A DNA stretch of 64,000 nt, taken from Lysobacter gummosus. Lineage in GTDB: Bacteria; Pseudomonadota; Gammaproteobacteria; Xanthomonadales; Xanthomonadaceae. The stretch covers positions 434,001-498,000 of the forward strand of contig NZ_CP011131.1 in NCBI RefSeq assembly GCF_001442805.1, written 5' to 3'. The notes under the pieces are model-generated. The model did not search any database and had not been told where the DNA came from. It saw only the letters and a list, made by a program, of their open reading frames with translations. The position numbers and the translations under genes are program-made. Below, piece after piece: positions 52,007 to 61,556 of the stretch (position 1 is the first letter of the stretch; the number at the start of each line of letters is the position of its first letter).

Positions 52007-52058
52007 CCTGGCTGCGCGGGCCTAATTTGCCTGCGCCACCGTCACCGAATATGTGCCA

Positions 52059-53126
52059 ATGTCCGCCCTGAACCCGATTTCGCCCGCCCCCGTCGCCCGC
52101 AGCGCCTACCAGCAGCGCGGGTTCTGGCCCGGGCTGGGCCTGGCGGCGGTGATCGCGGCGGCGGCGATGGGCCTGGCCTCGATGCCGGCGCTGCAGTCGT
52201 TCGGACTCAGCGCGCTGACCCTGGCGATCGTGCTGGGCATCGCGGTGGGCAATACCGTGTTCCCGTCGATCGCGGCGGCCGCCGGCAGCGGCGTGGACTT
52301 CAGCAAGAGCACGCTGCTGCGGCTGGGCATCGTGCTGTACGGCTTCCGGGTGACGTTCCAGGAGATCGCCGGGGTCGGCGTCGCCGGGCTGGCGATCGAC
52401 GTGGTGGTGGTGGCCAGCGTGTTCGGTCTGGCGACCTGGATCGGCACGCGCTGGCTCAAGCTGGACCGCGAGACCTCGATGCTGATCGGCGCCGGCAGCG
52501 CGATCTGCGGCGCGGCGGCGGTGATGGCGACCGAGCCGGTGGTGCGCGGCCAGGCGCACAAGGTGTCGGTCGCGGTCGCGACCGTGGTGGTGTTCGGCAC
52601 GGTCGGCATGTTCGTGTATCCCTGGCTGTATCCGTACCTGGGCTTGAGCGAGCACGCTTACGGCGTGTACGCCGGCTCGACCATTCACGAAGTCGCGCAG
52701 GTGGTCGTCGCCGGTCGCGCGATCGGCGAATCGGCGGCCTCGGCGGCGGTGATCGAGAAGATGCTGCGGGTGATGCTGCTGGCGCCGTTCCTGCTGCTGT
52801 TGTCTTCGCGCATCGGCGCGCCGGCCGGCGAGGGCGAGGCGAAGTCGAAGATCGTGATTCCGTGGTTCGCGCTGTTGTTCGTGGCGGTCAGCGGGCTCAA
52901 TTCGCTGCATCTGCTGCCGGCGGCGTGGAAGGCGGCGATTATCCAGATCGACACGGTGCTGTTGGCGATGGCGATGGCCGCGCTGGGGCTGCGCACGCAT
53001 GTGGGCGCGATCAAGCAGGCTGGGGCGAAGCCTATGGTGTTGGCGGCGATTTTGTTCTGCGTGCTGACGGTGGGCGGGTATGCGCTCAATGTCGGGGTGG
53101 CGAGGTTGTTTGGTTCCTCGATGTAA
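52059..53126 (+). CDS. YeiH/UPF0324 family putative sulfate exporter
   Basis: This 355-residue membrane protein has about ten hydrophobic helices. It carries the UPF0324 features LALTLAIVLGIAVGNT, FSKSTLLRLGIVLYGFRVTFQEI and GAGSAICGAAAVMATEPVVRGQ, then TIHEVAQVVVAG and PWFALLFVAVSGLNS. Members are annotated as putative sulfate/sulfite exporters. ATG 52059 is used; a GTG at 52053 is also in frame. Confidence 0.87.
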   Translation: MSALNPISPAPVARSAYQQRGFWPGLGLAAVIAAAAMGLASMPALQSFGLSALTLAIVLGIAVGNTVFPSIAAAAGSGVDFSKSTLLRLGIVLYGFRVTFQEIAGVGVAGLAIDVVVVASVFGLATWIGTRWLKLDRETSMLIGAGSAICGAAAVMATEPVVRGQAHKVSVAVATVVVFGTVGMFVYPWLYPYLGLSEHAYGVYAGSTIHEVAQVVVAGRAIGESAASAAVIEKMLRVMLLAPFLLLLSSRIGAPAGEGEAKSKIVIPWFALLFVAVSGLNSLHLLPAAWKAAIIQIDTVLLAMAMAALGLRTHVGAIKQAGAKPMVLAAILFCVLTVGGYALNVGVARLFGSSM

Positions 53127-53148
53127 GCCAGCACCGCGTAATTGCGCC

Positions 53149-53360
53149 CCCTTTGAAAAAGTGGGCTGGCGCTTGCGAAAGCGTTGGTGGCGATGAAGCG
53201 GCTGCGCCGGGGGATTGGCTGGCGCTCGCGGGGATCTTGGTGAAGCAAAAGCGAATCCCCCCTGGCCCTCCGGCCCGCAGGCATAGCCTGCGGGCGTTCA
53301 GTGCCGCGCGAATCTGCGGTTCGCAAGCGCGGCCCTTCACCCTTTTTCAAAGGGGGGAAC
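53149..53360. repeat. CCCCTTTGAAAAAG-family inverted repeat with an inner CCCGCAGGC hairpin
   Basis: The left end (53149-53162, CCCCTTTGAAAAAG) and right end (about 53340-53358, CCTTTTTCAAAGGGGGGAA) are inverted. Between them are CCCCCTGGCCC (53258-53270) and a hairpin CCCGCAGGC/GCCTGCGGG (53273-53295). It is a relative of the element at 10512-10633. Confidence 0.75.
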
Positions 53361-53407
53361 CCGTTGAGGAAGGATTGCGAGGGGTTGGGAGTAATTGGCT
53401 TCGGCGA

Positions 53408-53440
53408 TAAAAAAGCCCCGCGGTTGCGGGGCTTTTTGTT
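53408..53440. terminator. Bidirectional Rho-independent terminator
   Basis: AAAAAGCCCCGC and GCGGGGCTTTTT pair around a 4-base loop, with A-run and T-run on the two sides. It serves speE (minus strand, ends at 53460) and may also stop transcription from the exporter gene. Confidence 0.9.
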
Positions 53441-53459
53441 GGGTGCGGCAAGCGACGAT

Positions 53460-54311
53460 TTACTCGCCCAACGCCTGCGCCACGAACGCCGGCGTCGACA
53501 GCGCGCCGTGGTGAATGCCGGCGTTGTAGTACTTGCTGTCGAAGCTCTTGCCCTTGGCATCGGCTTCGCGGAATTCGAAACCGCCGGCCTTGCGCGCCAG
53601 GGTGCAGCTCCACCAGCCGGTCGGGTAGCACGGCTGCGGGAACGGCAGGGTCTTGAAGGTGGCAAAGCCGGCCTTGCCCATCTCGCCGCGCATTTCCTGG
53701 ATCAGCTTGAGCAGCATCAGCGGCGACTCGGACTGCTGGACCAGGATGCCGTCCTCGCGCAGGGCGCGGAAGCAGCTTTCGTAGAAGGACTTGTTGAACA
53801 GGCCTTCGGCCGGGCCGACCGGGTCGGTGGAATCGACGATGACGATGTCCACGCTGCCGGCCGGTCGGTTGGCCATGTAGGCGATGCCGTCGTCGAACAA
53901 CAGCTGCGCGCGCGGGTCGTCGTTGCGGTCGCACAGCTCCGGGAACCACTTCTCGGCCATGCGCGTGACTTGCTCGTCGATGTCGCACTGCACCGCCTCG
54001 ACCACGCCGTCGTGCTTGAGCACTTCGCGCAAGGTGCCGCAGTCGCCGCCGCCGATGATGACCACGTTCTTGGGCGCGGCGTGGGTGAACAGCGCCGGGT
54101 GCGACATCATCTCGTGATAGAGGAAGTTGTCGCGCGTGGTCAGCATCACCGCGCCGTCGATCAGCATCAGATTGCCCCAGTCGGTCGTCTCGAAGATCTC
54201 GATCTTCTGGAACGGCGACTGCACCTCATCGAGCTTGCGGGTGATGCGATAGCCGATGGACGAACCGGTGGGTTCGAAGTTCTCGTAGTGCCACTTAGCA
54301 TCAACATTCAT
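53460..54311 (-). CDS. speE: Spermidine synthase
   Basis: This 283-residue protein has the spermidine-synthase signatures YHEMMSHPALFTH, VVIIGGGDCGTLREVLKH (dcSAM binding), and VDIVIVDSTDPVGPAEGLF with the catalytic Asp. It transfers an aminopropyl group from decarboxylated SAM to putrescine. AAGGAG precedes ATG 54311. It is divergent from speA, whose product starts the route agmatine-putrescine. Confidence 0.95.
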   Translation of the reverse strand: MNVDAKWHYENFEPTGSSIGYRITRKLDEVQSPFQKIEIFETTDWGNLMLIDGAVMLTTRDNFLYHEMMSHPALFTHAAPKNVVIIGGGDCGTLREVLKHDGVVEAVQCDIDEQVTRMAEKWFPELCDRNDDPRAQLLFDDGIAYMANRPAGSVDIVIVDSTDPVGPAEGLFNKSFYESCFRALREDGILVQQSESPLMLLKLIQEMRGEMGKAGFATFKTLPFPQPCYPTGWWSCTLARKAGGFEFREADAKGKSFDSKYYNAGIHHGALSTPAFVAQALGE

Positions 54312-54588
54312 GCGCTTGCTCCTTCGAAGCGATATCGCTGGGTCGGCCAGCCTGGGATGAGGGCGCGGGCGGGCCCGGCCGGCGGGGCCCGGCGAGGGCC
54401 GGGCTTGGGGCGCGGATTGTAGCGGACGCATATGAACACACGTCGCGCGATGGGCCCGGAAGCGCCCGGTTTTGCCGATCCGGCCGCCAAGCCGCGCAAC
54501 GCCGCCGGCGCCGGCCGCCGTGGCGGCCCCCGCGGCGGACGCGGCCTGTAGAATGCGCCTTCCCCACACTTTTCCGGAAAACGCGCCG

Positions 54589-56478
54589 ATGTCCGACTGG
54601 TCGCTCGATCAGGCCCGCAAGACCTATTCGATCCCGCATTGGTCCGAGGGCTACTTCGATATCGACAACGCCGGCCGCATCGTGGTCAAGCCGCGCGGCG
54701 AGCGCGGCCCGACCGTGGTCCTGCCCGAGGTCGTGGATGCGGCCCGCGCGCAGGGCGCCAAGCTGCCGATGCTGGTGCGTTTCCCGGACATCCTCGGCGA
54801 CCGCCTGGGCAACCTGCAGGGCGCGTTCGCCCAGGCCATGCGCGACTGGGATTACGCCGGCGGCTACACCGCCGTGTATCCGATCAAGGTCAACCAGCAC
54901 CACGGCGTGGCCGGCACCCTGGCCTCGCACGCCGGCGACGGGTTCGGCCTGGAAGCGGGCAGCAAGCCCGAGCTGATGGCGGTGCTGGCGCTGAGCCGGC
55001 CGGGCGGGCTGATCGTCTGCAACGGCTACAAGGACCGCGAGTACATCCGCCTGGCCCTGATCGGGCGCAAGCTGGGCATGGAGACCTACATCGTCGTCGA
55101 GAAGCCCTCGGAACTGCAGTTGGTGTTCGAGGAAGCCCGCGCGCTCGGGGTCAAGCCCGGCCTGGGCGTGCGCATGCGGCTGGCCTCGCTGGGCGCCGGC
55201 AAGTGGCAGAACAGCGGCGGCGACAAGGCCAAGTTCGGCCTCAGCCCGCGCCAGGTGCTGGACCTGTGGAAGCAGCTGCGCGACAGCGGCCTGCAGGATT
55301 GCCTGGGCCTGCTGCATTTCCACATGGGCTCGCAGATTTCCAACGTGCGCGACATCGCCAACGGCATGCGCGAGGCCACCCGCTATTTCATCGAACTGTC
55401 CAAGCTCGGCGCCAACGTGCGCTACATGGACGTCGGCGGCGGCCTGGGCATCGATTACGAAGGCACCCGTTCGCGCAGCTATTGCTCGATCAACTACGGC
55501 GTCAACCAGTACGCGTCGAATATTGTTCAACCTCTGGCGGAAGCCTGCCAGGAATACGGCCTGACGCCGCCGCGCATCGTCACCGAATGCGGCCGCGCGA
55601 TGACCGCGCACCACGCGGTGCTGGTGGCCAACGTGTCGGAGATCGAGGAAGCGCCGGAAGGCCGCGTGCCGCCCTCGCACGAGGACGAGCCGGCGGTGAT
55701 CCGCCATCTGCGCGAGATCCACGACGAACTGGACCTGCGTCCGGCGGTGGAGCTGTTCCACGAAGCCCAGCATCACCACGGCGAAGGCCTGTCGCTGTAT
55801 GCGCTGGGCCAGATCGACCTGACCCACCGCGCCCGCATCGACGATCTGTTCTACGCCATCGCGCACGCGGTGCGCGCGCGCCTGGACGTGGGCGAGAAGA
55901 GCCATCGCGATCTGCTCGACGAACTCAACGAGCGCCTGGTCGATAAGTACTTCGTCAATTTCAGCGTGTTCGAATCCATGCCCGATGTGTGGGCGATCGA
56001 TCAGGTGTTCCCGATCGCGCCGATCGAGCGCTTGAACGAGGCGCCCGACCGTCGCGGCGTGATCGCCGATCTGACCTGCGATTCCGACGGCAAGATCGAC
56101 ACCTACGTGGAAACCGAAGGCCTGGACAGCTCGCTGCCGCTGCATGCGCTCAAGCCCGGCGAAAGCTACCGGCTGGGCTTTTTCCTGGTCGGCGCGTACC
56201 AGGAAATCCTCGGCGACATCCACAACCTGTTCGGCGACACCGATGCGGTGGAAGTGCGCGTGGACGGCGACGGCTATCGCCTGGCCCAGCAGCGCCGCGG
56301 CGATACCACCGACGTCATGCTCGATTACGTCGGCTACAAGCTGGCCGATCTGCGCGAGGCCTACCGCTCCAAGGTCGCCGCGGCGGACTTGCCGGCCGAT
56401 GAGGCGCAGCGCCTGGAAGACGCGTTGGAAACCGGTCTGACCGGCTACACCTACCTCAGCGACGCGCCGCTGGCCTGA
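54589..56478 (+). CDS. speA: Biosynthetic arginine decarboxylase
   Basis: This 629-residue protein is a group IV PLP decarboxylase of the SpeA type. YPIKVNQHH carries the PLP lysine, LLHFHMGSQISN and MDVGGGLGIDYEGTRS follow, and PRIVTECGRAMTAHHAVL continues through to the C-terminal LGDIHNLFGDTDAVEV. It converts arginine to agmatine. ATG 54589 begins MSDWSLDQARKTYSIPHW, the conserved start; the frame runs upstream to 54472. Confidence 0.95.
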   Translation: MSDWSLDQARKTYSIPHWSEGYFDIDNAGRIVVKPRGERGPTVVLPEVVDAARAQGAKLPMLVRFPDILGDRLGNLQGAFAQAMRDWDYAGGYTAVYPIKVNQHHGVAGTLASHAGDGFGLEAGSKPELMAVLALSRPGGLIVCNGYKDREYIRLALIGRKLGMETYIVVEKPSELQLVFEEARALGVKPGLGVRMRLASLGAGKWQNSGGDKAKFGLSPRQVLDLWKQLRDSGLQDCLGLLHFHMGSQISNVRDIANGMREATRYFIELSKLGANVRYMDVGGGLGIDYEGTRSRSYCSINYGVNQYASNIVQPLAEACQEYGLTPPRIVTECGRAMTAHHAVLVANVSEIEEAPEGRVPPSHEDEPAVIRHLREIHDELDLRPAVELFHEAQHHHGEGLSLYALGQIDLTHRARIDDLFYAIAHAVRARLDVGEKSHRDLLDELNERLVDKYFVNFSVFESMPDVWAIDQVFPIAPIERLNEAPDRRGVIADLTCDSDGKIDTYVETEGLDSSLPLHALKPGESYRLGFFLVGAYQEILGDIHNLFGDTDAVEVRVDGDGYRLAQQRRGDTTDVMLDYVGYKLADLREAYRSKVAAADLPADEAQRLEDALETGLTGYTYLSDAPLA

Positions 56479-56495
56479 GCCGGGATACGGGACTT

Positions 56496-56747
56496 ATGAA
56501 TCGTTATTTGGTCATGGCCATGCGCCTGCCGCAGTTCGACACCGATCAGATCGGCCCGCACCGCGAGTTCCTCGATGCGCTGCGCGAGCAGGGCCGGCTG
56601 GAACTGGCCGGCGGCTTCGCCGACAAGAGCGGCGGCGCCTACGTGCTGCGCGCCAGCGACCTGGAGCAGGCGCGGGTGCTGGCGTTCGGCGACCCGCTGC
56701 ACCTCACGGGTTCATCGCGGATCGACGTGTACGAATGGCTGGCGTGA
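56496..56747 (+). CDS. YciI-family protein
   Basis: This 83-residue protein has the small ferredoxin-like fold pattern of YciI: MNRYLVMAMRLPQ, HREFLDALREQGRLELAGGFADKSGGAYVLRASDLEQARVLAFGDPLH. Family members are small dimeric proteins of unclear function. It lies 17 bp after speA and probably shares its transcript. Confidence 0.85.
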   Translation: MNRYLVMAMRLPQFDTDQIGPHREFLDALREQGRLELAGGFADKSGGAYVLRASDLEQARVLAFGDPLHLTGSSRIDVYEWLA

Positions 56748-57002
56748 GCGGCCGCCCTGGCCGCCGGGCGCGAACCGGCTCACGCGGCCGGCGCGGCGAC
56801 GTTCCTGGAACGTAGCGGCGAGGCGTCCAGGGGCGCTGGATAAACAGGGGTTTCACGGTCGCGGACGGGCGCAGGCCCGGGTTCGCGCGTCGGATCGGTC
56901 GCGATGATGCGGCGCGGTTCGCGGTATTCGGCGCGCGTCAGGCGCGGCGATGCCGCATCATGCTTGGGTAACACTTAGCGCCCGGATGGGCAGAAGGTCG
57001 AA

Positions 57003-57881
57003 ATGAAAGCAGGGGTAATCGGTCTGGGAGCGATGGGCGTGCCGATGGCGCGTTACGTGCATGCCAAAGGGGTGCTGACCGCGGTCGGCAACCGGACCCA
57101 GGCCAAGGCCGACGCGCTGGCGTCGGAACTGGAAGTGCGTGCGGCGCGCTCGGCGGCCAACTTCGCCGATTGCGACGTGGTGATCCTGTGCGTGTCGCTC
57201 GACGCGGACGTGCTGGAGAACGTGGCGGCGCTGGCCGAGGTGCTCAAGCCCGGCGCGATCGTGGTCGATCACTCCACCGTCTCGATCGAAACCGCGCGCC
57301 GCGCGGCGGCGATGCTGGCCGCGCACAACATCGGTTTCCTCGACGCGCCGGTCTCCGGCGGCGTGGAAGGCGCGCGCAACGGCAAGCTGTCGATCATGGT
57401 CGGCGGCGACGAAGCTCAGCTCGAACGCGTGCACGACATCATCGGCAGCTACGCCGCGCGCATCACCCACATGGGCATCACCGGCGCCGGTCAGGCGACC
57501 AAGGCGATCAACCAGATCCTGGTCGCGGGCATCAACGAAGCGGTGTGCGAAGGGCTGGCGTTGGGCGAGAAGCTCGGCCTGGAACCCGAGCGCCTGCTGC
57601 CGACGCTGATGGCCGGCGCGGCCAGCAACTGGTTCTTGGAAAAGCGCGGCGCGACGATGCTGCGCGACGAGTTCGCGCCCGGCTTCAAGTGTCTGCACAT
57701 GCTCAAGGACCTGCGCATCGTCCAGGGCATCGCCCGCGACAGCGGCATCCGCACCAACACCATCGATCAGGCCGTGGCCGATTACTTCGAGCTGATCGAG
57801 CGCGGTTTCGGCGAGTCCGATACCTCGGCCTTGATCGCGCTCAAGCGGGCGCGCGCGACGGTGGAGAGCGACGCGGCGTAA
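57003..57881 (+). CDS. NAD(P)-dependent beta-hydroxyacid dehydrogenase family oxidoreductase
   Basis: This 292-residue protein starts with the Rossmann motif GVIGLGAMGVPMARYVH (GxGxMG), then DHSTVSIETARR, DAPVSGGVEGARNGKLSIMVGG (substrate site) and GAGQATKAINQIL with the catalytic Lys. This family reduces 3-hydroxyisobutyrate, tartronate semialdehyde or similar acids. The exact substrate is not assigned. A terminator follows at 57938-57974. Confidence 0.9.
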   Translation: MKAGVIGLGAMGVPMARYVHAKGVLTAVGNRTQAKADALASELEVRAARSAANFADCDVVILCVSLDADVLENVAALAEVLKPGAIVVDHSTVSIETARRAAAMLAAHNIGFLDAPVSGGVEGARNGKLSIMVGGDEAQLERVHDIIGSYAARITHMGITGAGQATKAINQILVAGINEAVCEGLALGEKLGLEPERLLPTLMAGAASNWFLEKRGATMLRDEFAPGFKCLHMLKDLRIVQGIARDSGIRTNTIDQAVADYFELIERGFGESDTSALIALKRARATVESDAA

Positions 57882-57937
57882 GCCGCGTGACAGTGCAGGC
57901 GCGGGCCGAACGCCGCCCGCTGTTTCGCCAAGACGAC

Positions 57938-57974
57938 AACGGCGGCATCTCGATGAGATGCCGCCGTTTTTATT
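57938..57974 (+). terminator. Rho-independent terminator after the hydroxyacid dehydrogenase gene
   Basis: CGGCGGCATCTC (57940-57951) and GAGATGCCGCCG (57955-57966) form a perfect 12-bp stem with a 3-base loop, followed by TTTTTATTTT. On the other strand it may also serve the convergent membrane-protein gene ending at 58013. Confidence 0.93.
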
Positions 57975-58012
57975 TTGCGGGTTGGTATGCCGCGAAAGGG
58001 CTTTGCGCCGGC

Positions 58013-58426
58013 TCAGCGCATCGACAGGCCGTCGCGGCGGCGCACCAGGCGTTCGCCGAGCAGGGCGCCTCCGAAGGCCGCGGCCAGGGTCAGCACGATT
58101 GCGACCGCGTTGTACTTGAGCGCGCCGGCCATCGAGCGCATCGGCAAGGGGCTGTCGGGCAGGGCCATCGACACGACGGTGAACAGGGTCAGCGTCCACA
58201 TCGCCACCATCAGCAGCAATGCGATCCAGCGGAAGTGGGCGTGACGCGCGATCGCGCCGCCCAGGCCCATCGCCACCAGGGCCGCGAATACGTCGATCGC
58301 CGGGATCGGGCCGAAGCCGGTGCTGATCGCCTGACGGGCGTCCAGGCCGAACAGCTTGGTGCAGATTCCGAACAGCAACAACATGCCTGCCGCGCTCAGG
58401 CAGCCCAGAAGAATGCGCTTGTCCAT
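58013..58426 (-). CDS. Small four-helix membrane protein of unknown function
   Basis: This 137-residue protein has four hydrophobic segments: ILLGCLSAAGMLLLFGICTKLF, IPAIDVFAALVAMGLGGAIA, WIALLLMVAMWTLTLFTVVSM and NAVAIVLTLAAAFGGALLG. The charged C-terminus reads ERLVRRRDG. No family was recognised. ATG 58426 begins MDKRILLG; the frame upstream to 58546 is arginine-rich and not expected to be protein. Confidence 0.75.
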   Translation of the reverse strand: MDKRILLGCLSAAGMLLLFGICTKLFGLDARQAISTGFGPIPAIDVFAALVAMGLGGAIARHAHFRWIALLLMVAMWTLTLFTVVSMALPDSPLPMRSMAGALKYNAVAIVLTLAAAFGGALLGERLVRRRDGLSMR

Positions 58427-58762
58427 CCCATCCCCAACGACTTCTATCAGCGGGCGAAGTCTAAAGGCTGGCCGCTTGCGCGCAGGGTGACCGTCGTCGC
58501 GCTGTCGCTGGGCGCGGCGCCGGAAGGCGGCCGCGCGCCGACGCACGGTTGCGGGCGATCGACACTACGGGTTGCGATCCGCGTGGGTCGGCCGAGCGGA
58601 TCGGCGAGGGTGCCGGCGTGCGTGTGGCGGCACGCCTAGGCCGGCTGGTGGAGGACGCGTTCTTCGCTTTCGCGGGTGTCCGCGCCCGAGCCGTAAAACA
58701 AACAGGCCGGGCTTGCGGCCCGGCCTGTAGCTTGGTCATGCCATGGTGCGGATGGCGCCGGC
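58427..58762. other. Intergenic spacer with hairpin
   Basis: This 336-bp stretch between the membrane-protein gene and the end of the SPOR-protein gene holds no supported gene. It contains the hairpin terminator at 58693-58728. Confidence 0.5.
58693..58728 (-). terminator. Rho-independent terminator for the argS-SPOR unit
   Basis: ACAGGCCGGG and CCCGGCCTGT (58702-58711 and 58719-58728) pair. Read on the minus strand, the stem is followed by TTGTTTTAC, a T-rich tail, 35 bp after the SPOR gene stop. Confidence 0.8.
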
Positions 58763-59659
58763 TTACTGAACCTTGATCGCCATTCCCGGCAGTCCGCCGT
58801 CGGCGAGCTTGCGCTTGGCGTCGGCGAGGTCGCCGGCGGTGCCGTAGGGCCCCATGCGCACCCGGTAGACGGTCTTGCCGCTGATCTGCGCCGATTCCAC
58901 CCGCGCGCCCAGGCCCAGCATGGCGATCTTGGCCTTCATTTCCTCGGCCTGGCCGGAGGCCTGGAAGGCGCCGGCCTGGAGCAGGTAACGAGTGTTGTCA
59001 TTGGCGGCGGCGGGTGCGGCCGCGTTCGCCGTGGTGGCGCTGGCGGTCGTCGCGGCGGCCGGGGCCGGGCCCTGGGTCGCGACCACGGCCGGCGGCTTGG
59101 GCGTGACCGAGCTCGGCGGCGTCGCGCTGGCGACCTGGGCCGGCGGCTGCGCCGGGGGCGCGATGGTATCGACCGGCTTGGGCAGGCTGACGGTGGCCGG
59201 AGCGGTGGCCGGCGTCGCCGCGGCGGTCTGCGGATTCTTGCGCAGTTGCGTGGCGCGGCGCTGTTCCTCGGCGGCCTCGGTGGCGGCGAGTTCGGCGTCG
59301 CTCATCTCGACTTCCTTGCCCGGCAGCAGGGTGTAGAAGTCGTAGCCGGAGCTTTCCTTGCCCTTGCCGGCCTTGGCCTGCTTGGGATCGGCCGCGTCCG
59401 CGTGCGAGGCCGGCTTGGCGCCGTTGTTGCCCTCGGGGGCGACCGATTCCTCGTCGGCGGTGACCGCCGCCGGTTGCGCATCGGGATTGGGCTGCGGACG
59501 GAAGAAGCCGTCGCCGCCGTCGGATTTGAGGAACTTCGGGGCGACCAGGATCACCACGACTCCCAGCAGCAGTCCGAGCACGCCCCAGGCCCAGCCGGGC
59601 AGGCTTTCGTTGCTCTGGGTATTGCGCTTGGCCTGCGATTTTCCGCGTCGTGCTGCCAC
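58763..59659 (-). CDS. SPOR-domain protein, FtsN-like
   Basis: This 298-residue protein has a short basic cytoplasmic start, one transmembrane helix (LPGWAWGVLGLLLGVVVILVAPKF, about 20-43), a long Pro/Ala-rich periplasmic linker, and a C-terminal SPOR domain (about 222-298: RYLLQAGAFQASGQAEEMKAKIAMLGLGARVESAQISGKTVYRVRMGPYG) that binds denuded septal peptidoglycan. It starts with GTG immediately after the argS stop (TAAGTG), so it is translationally coupled to argS. It could be the cell-division protein FtsN. Confidence 0.88.
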   Translation of the reverse strand: MAARRGKSQAKRNTQSNESLPGWAWGVLGLLLGVVVILVAPKFLKSDGGDGFFRPQPNPDAQPAAVTADEESVAPEGNNGAKPASHADAADPKQAKAGKGKESSGYDFYTLLPGKEVEMSDAELAATEAAEEQRRATQLRKNPQTAAATPATAPATVSLPKPVDTIAPPAQPPAQVASATPPSSVTPKPPAVVATQGPAPAAATTASATTANAAAPAAANDNTRYLLQAGAFQASGQAEEMKAKIAMLGLGARVESAQISGKTVYRVRMGPYGTAGDLADAKRKLADGGLPGMAIKVQ

Positions 59660-61387
59660 TTACATCACCTCCGGGGCGTGGACGCCCAATAGCTCCAGAC
59701 CGTTCGCCAGAACCTGGCGGGTCGCCATCGCCAGCACCAGGCGCGCGTGGCGCACGGGGGCGTCGTCGACCAGGAACTGGTGGTCGTTGTAATACGTCTG
59801 GAAGGTCTGCGCCAACTCCAGCAGATAAACCGCGATCTGGTGCGGCTCCAGGTCGCGTCCGGCGGCCGCGACCACGTCCGGGAAGCGCAGCACGGTCACG
59901 ATCAGCTCGTGCGCGGCGACATCGTTCAGGTCCAGCGGCTGCGCCAGCCCGTCGGCCTGATCGTAGGACAGCCCGCGCTCGGCCAGCTGGCGGCTCAGGC
60001 CGTGCATGCGCGCATGCGAGACCTGGACGTAATAGACCGGATTGTCCATCGACTGCGAACGGGCGAGGTCGATGTCGAAGGTCAGCTGCGAATCGGGCTT
60101 GCGCGCGACCAGGAACCAGCGCACCGCGTCGCGGCCGGTTTCGTCGATGAGGTCGCGCAGGGTCAGGTAACTGCCTGCGCGCTTGGACAGCTTCACTTCC
60201 TCGCCGCCGCGCATCACCGTGACCATCTGGTGCAGCACGTACTCCGGCCAACCTTGCGGGATGCCGAGGTCCAGCGCCTGCAGGCCGGCGCGCACGCGCG
60301 CGAGCGAGCCGTGGTGATCGGAGCCCAGCTCGGTGATCGCGCGCTCGTAGCCGCGCTGCCACTTGCTCAGGTGATAGGCCACGTCCGGCACGAAGTAGGT
60401 GTAGGTGCCGTCGGACTTGCGCATGACGCGGTCTTTGTCGTCGCCGAAGTCGGTCGAGCGCAGCCACAGCGCGCCGCCTTCCTCGTAGGTGTGGCCGTGG
60501 GCGATCAGCTCGCGCACGGTTTCCTCGACCTTGTTTTGCTCGTACAGCGAGCTTTCCAGGAAGTAGACGTCGAAGCTCACGCCGTAGGCGGCCAGGTCCT
60601 CGTTCTGCTCGCGGCGCAGATAGGCCACGGCGAACTGGCGGATCGCATCGAGATCGTCGATGTCGCCCTTGCCGGTGACGGCGTGGTTCTCGAATTCGAC
60701 CGTGGCGCCGTCGAGATAGGCGCGGGCCACATCGGCGATGTAGTCGCCGTTGTAGGCGTTCTCCGGCCAGCCTTCGTCGCCCGGCGCGAGCCCGCGCGCG
60801 CGCAACTGGGTGGAGATGGCCAGATTGTTGATCTGCACGCCTGCGTCGTTGTAGTAGAACTCGCGCATCACGTCCCAGCCGTTGGCGTCGAGCACGCGCG
60901 CGATGCAGTCGCCGATCACCGCCGCGCGGCCGTGGCCGACATGCAGCGGGCCGGTCGGATTGGCCGAGACGTATTCCACGCCGGCGCGATGACCCGCACC
61001 GCTGCCGTTGCGGCCGTAGTTGGCGCCGCGGGCGAAGACTTCCCCGAGCTGGCGGCGCCAGGCGGCTTCGTCGATATAGAAATTGATGAAGCCCGGGCCG
61101 GCGATCTCGACCTTGGCGATGTCGGCGCTGGCCGGCAGCGCGTCGAGCAGCTTCTGCGCGATCTCGCGCGGATTGCTGCGCGCCGGCTTGGCCAGCAGCA
61201 TCGCGGCGTTGGTCGAGAAGTCGCCCTGCCCACGGTTCTTGGGGCGCTCGATCACGTAATCGGGCGTCGGAAGGTCGGCCGGGACGGTGCCGGCGGCGCG
61301 CAGGGCGTCGATGGCCTGCGCGACTAGCGCATTTAGGGTGGCTTTCACGGGGGGTGCGTTTTCGCAGGGCGTTACGGAACCGGGCAT
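59660..61387 (-). CDS. argS: Arginyl-tRNA synthetase
   Basis: This protein has the class I signatures [24 protein letters not shown] (HIGH-type) and [15 protein letters not shown] (KMSKS-type), an N-terminal Add1 domain (about 20-110) and a C-terminal DALR anticodon domain. It charges tRNA-Arg. ATG 61387 has AGGTAAA upstream and gives 575 residues. A GTG at 61348, with the protein then starting [10 protein letters not shown] and 562 residues long, matches the usual family length better, so the start is uncertain. Confidence 0.93.
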   Translation of the reverse strand: MPGSVTPCENAPPVKATLNALVAQAIDALRAAGTVPADLPTPDYVIERPKNRGQGDFSTNAAMLLAKPARSNPREIAQKLLDALPASADIAKVEIAGPGFINFYIDEAAWRRQLGEVFARGANYGRNGSGAGHRAGVEYVSANPTGPLHVGHGRAAVIGDCIARVLDANGWDVMREFYYNDAGVQINNLAISTQLRARGLAPGDEGWPENAYNGDYIADVARAYLDGATVEFENHAVTGKGDIDDLDAIRQFAVAYLRREQNEDLAAYGVSFDVYFLESSLYEQNKVEETVRELIAHGHTYEEGGALWLRSTDFGDDKDRVMRKSDGTYTYFVPDVAYHLSKWQRGYERAITELGSDHHGSLARVRAGLQALDLGIPQGWPEYVLHQMVTVMRGGEEVKLSKRAGSYLTLRDLIDETGRDAVRWFLVARKPDSQLTFDIDLARSQSMDNPVYYVQVSHARMHGLSRQLAERGLSYDQADGLAQPLDLNDVAAHELIVTVLRFPDVVAAAGRDLEPHQIAVYLLELAQTFQTYYNDHQFLVDDAPVRHARLVLAMATRQVLANGLELLGVHAPEVM

Positions 61388-61464
61388 TTTACCTGGTTCC
61401 CGGGCGATTGCGCGGCGCCGCGCCGAGGCTGGGGCAGGCGGTTTTTTCGACGATCGGGCCGGGG

Positions 61465-61556
61465 GGCGAGGAAAGAGTGCAGAGGAGTGAGGAGTGAGTA
61501 GAGCCCAACCCGCCGCTTTTCACTCACTCCTCACTCCTCTGCACTCTTTCCTCGCC
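61465..61556. repeat. Perfect 35-bp inverted repeat between argS and radC
   Basis: The left arm 61465-61499 and right arm 61522-61556 are perfect reverse complements (begins GGCGAGGAAAGAGTGCAGAG) around a 22-bp centre. The right arm ends exactly at the radC stop. It could form a very stable hairpin that ends radC transcription. The inner motif GAGGAGTGAGGAGTGAG is a short direct repeat. Confidence 0.9.
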
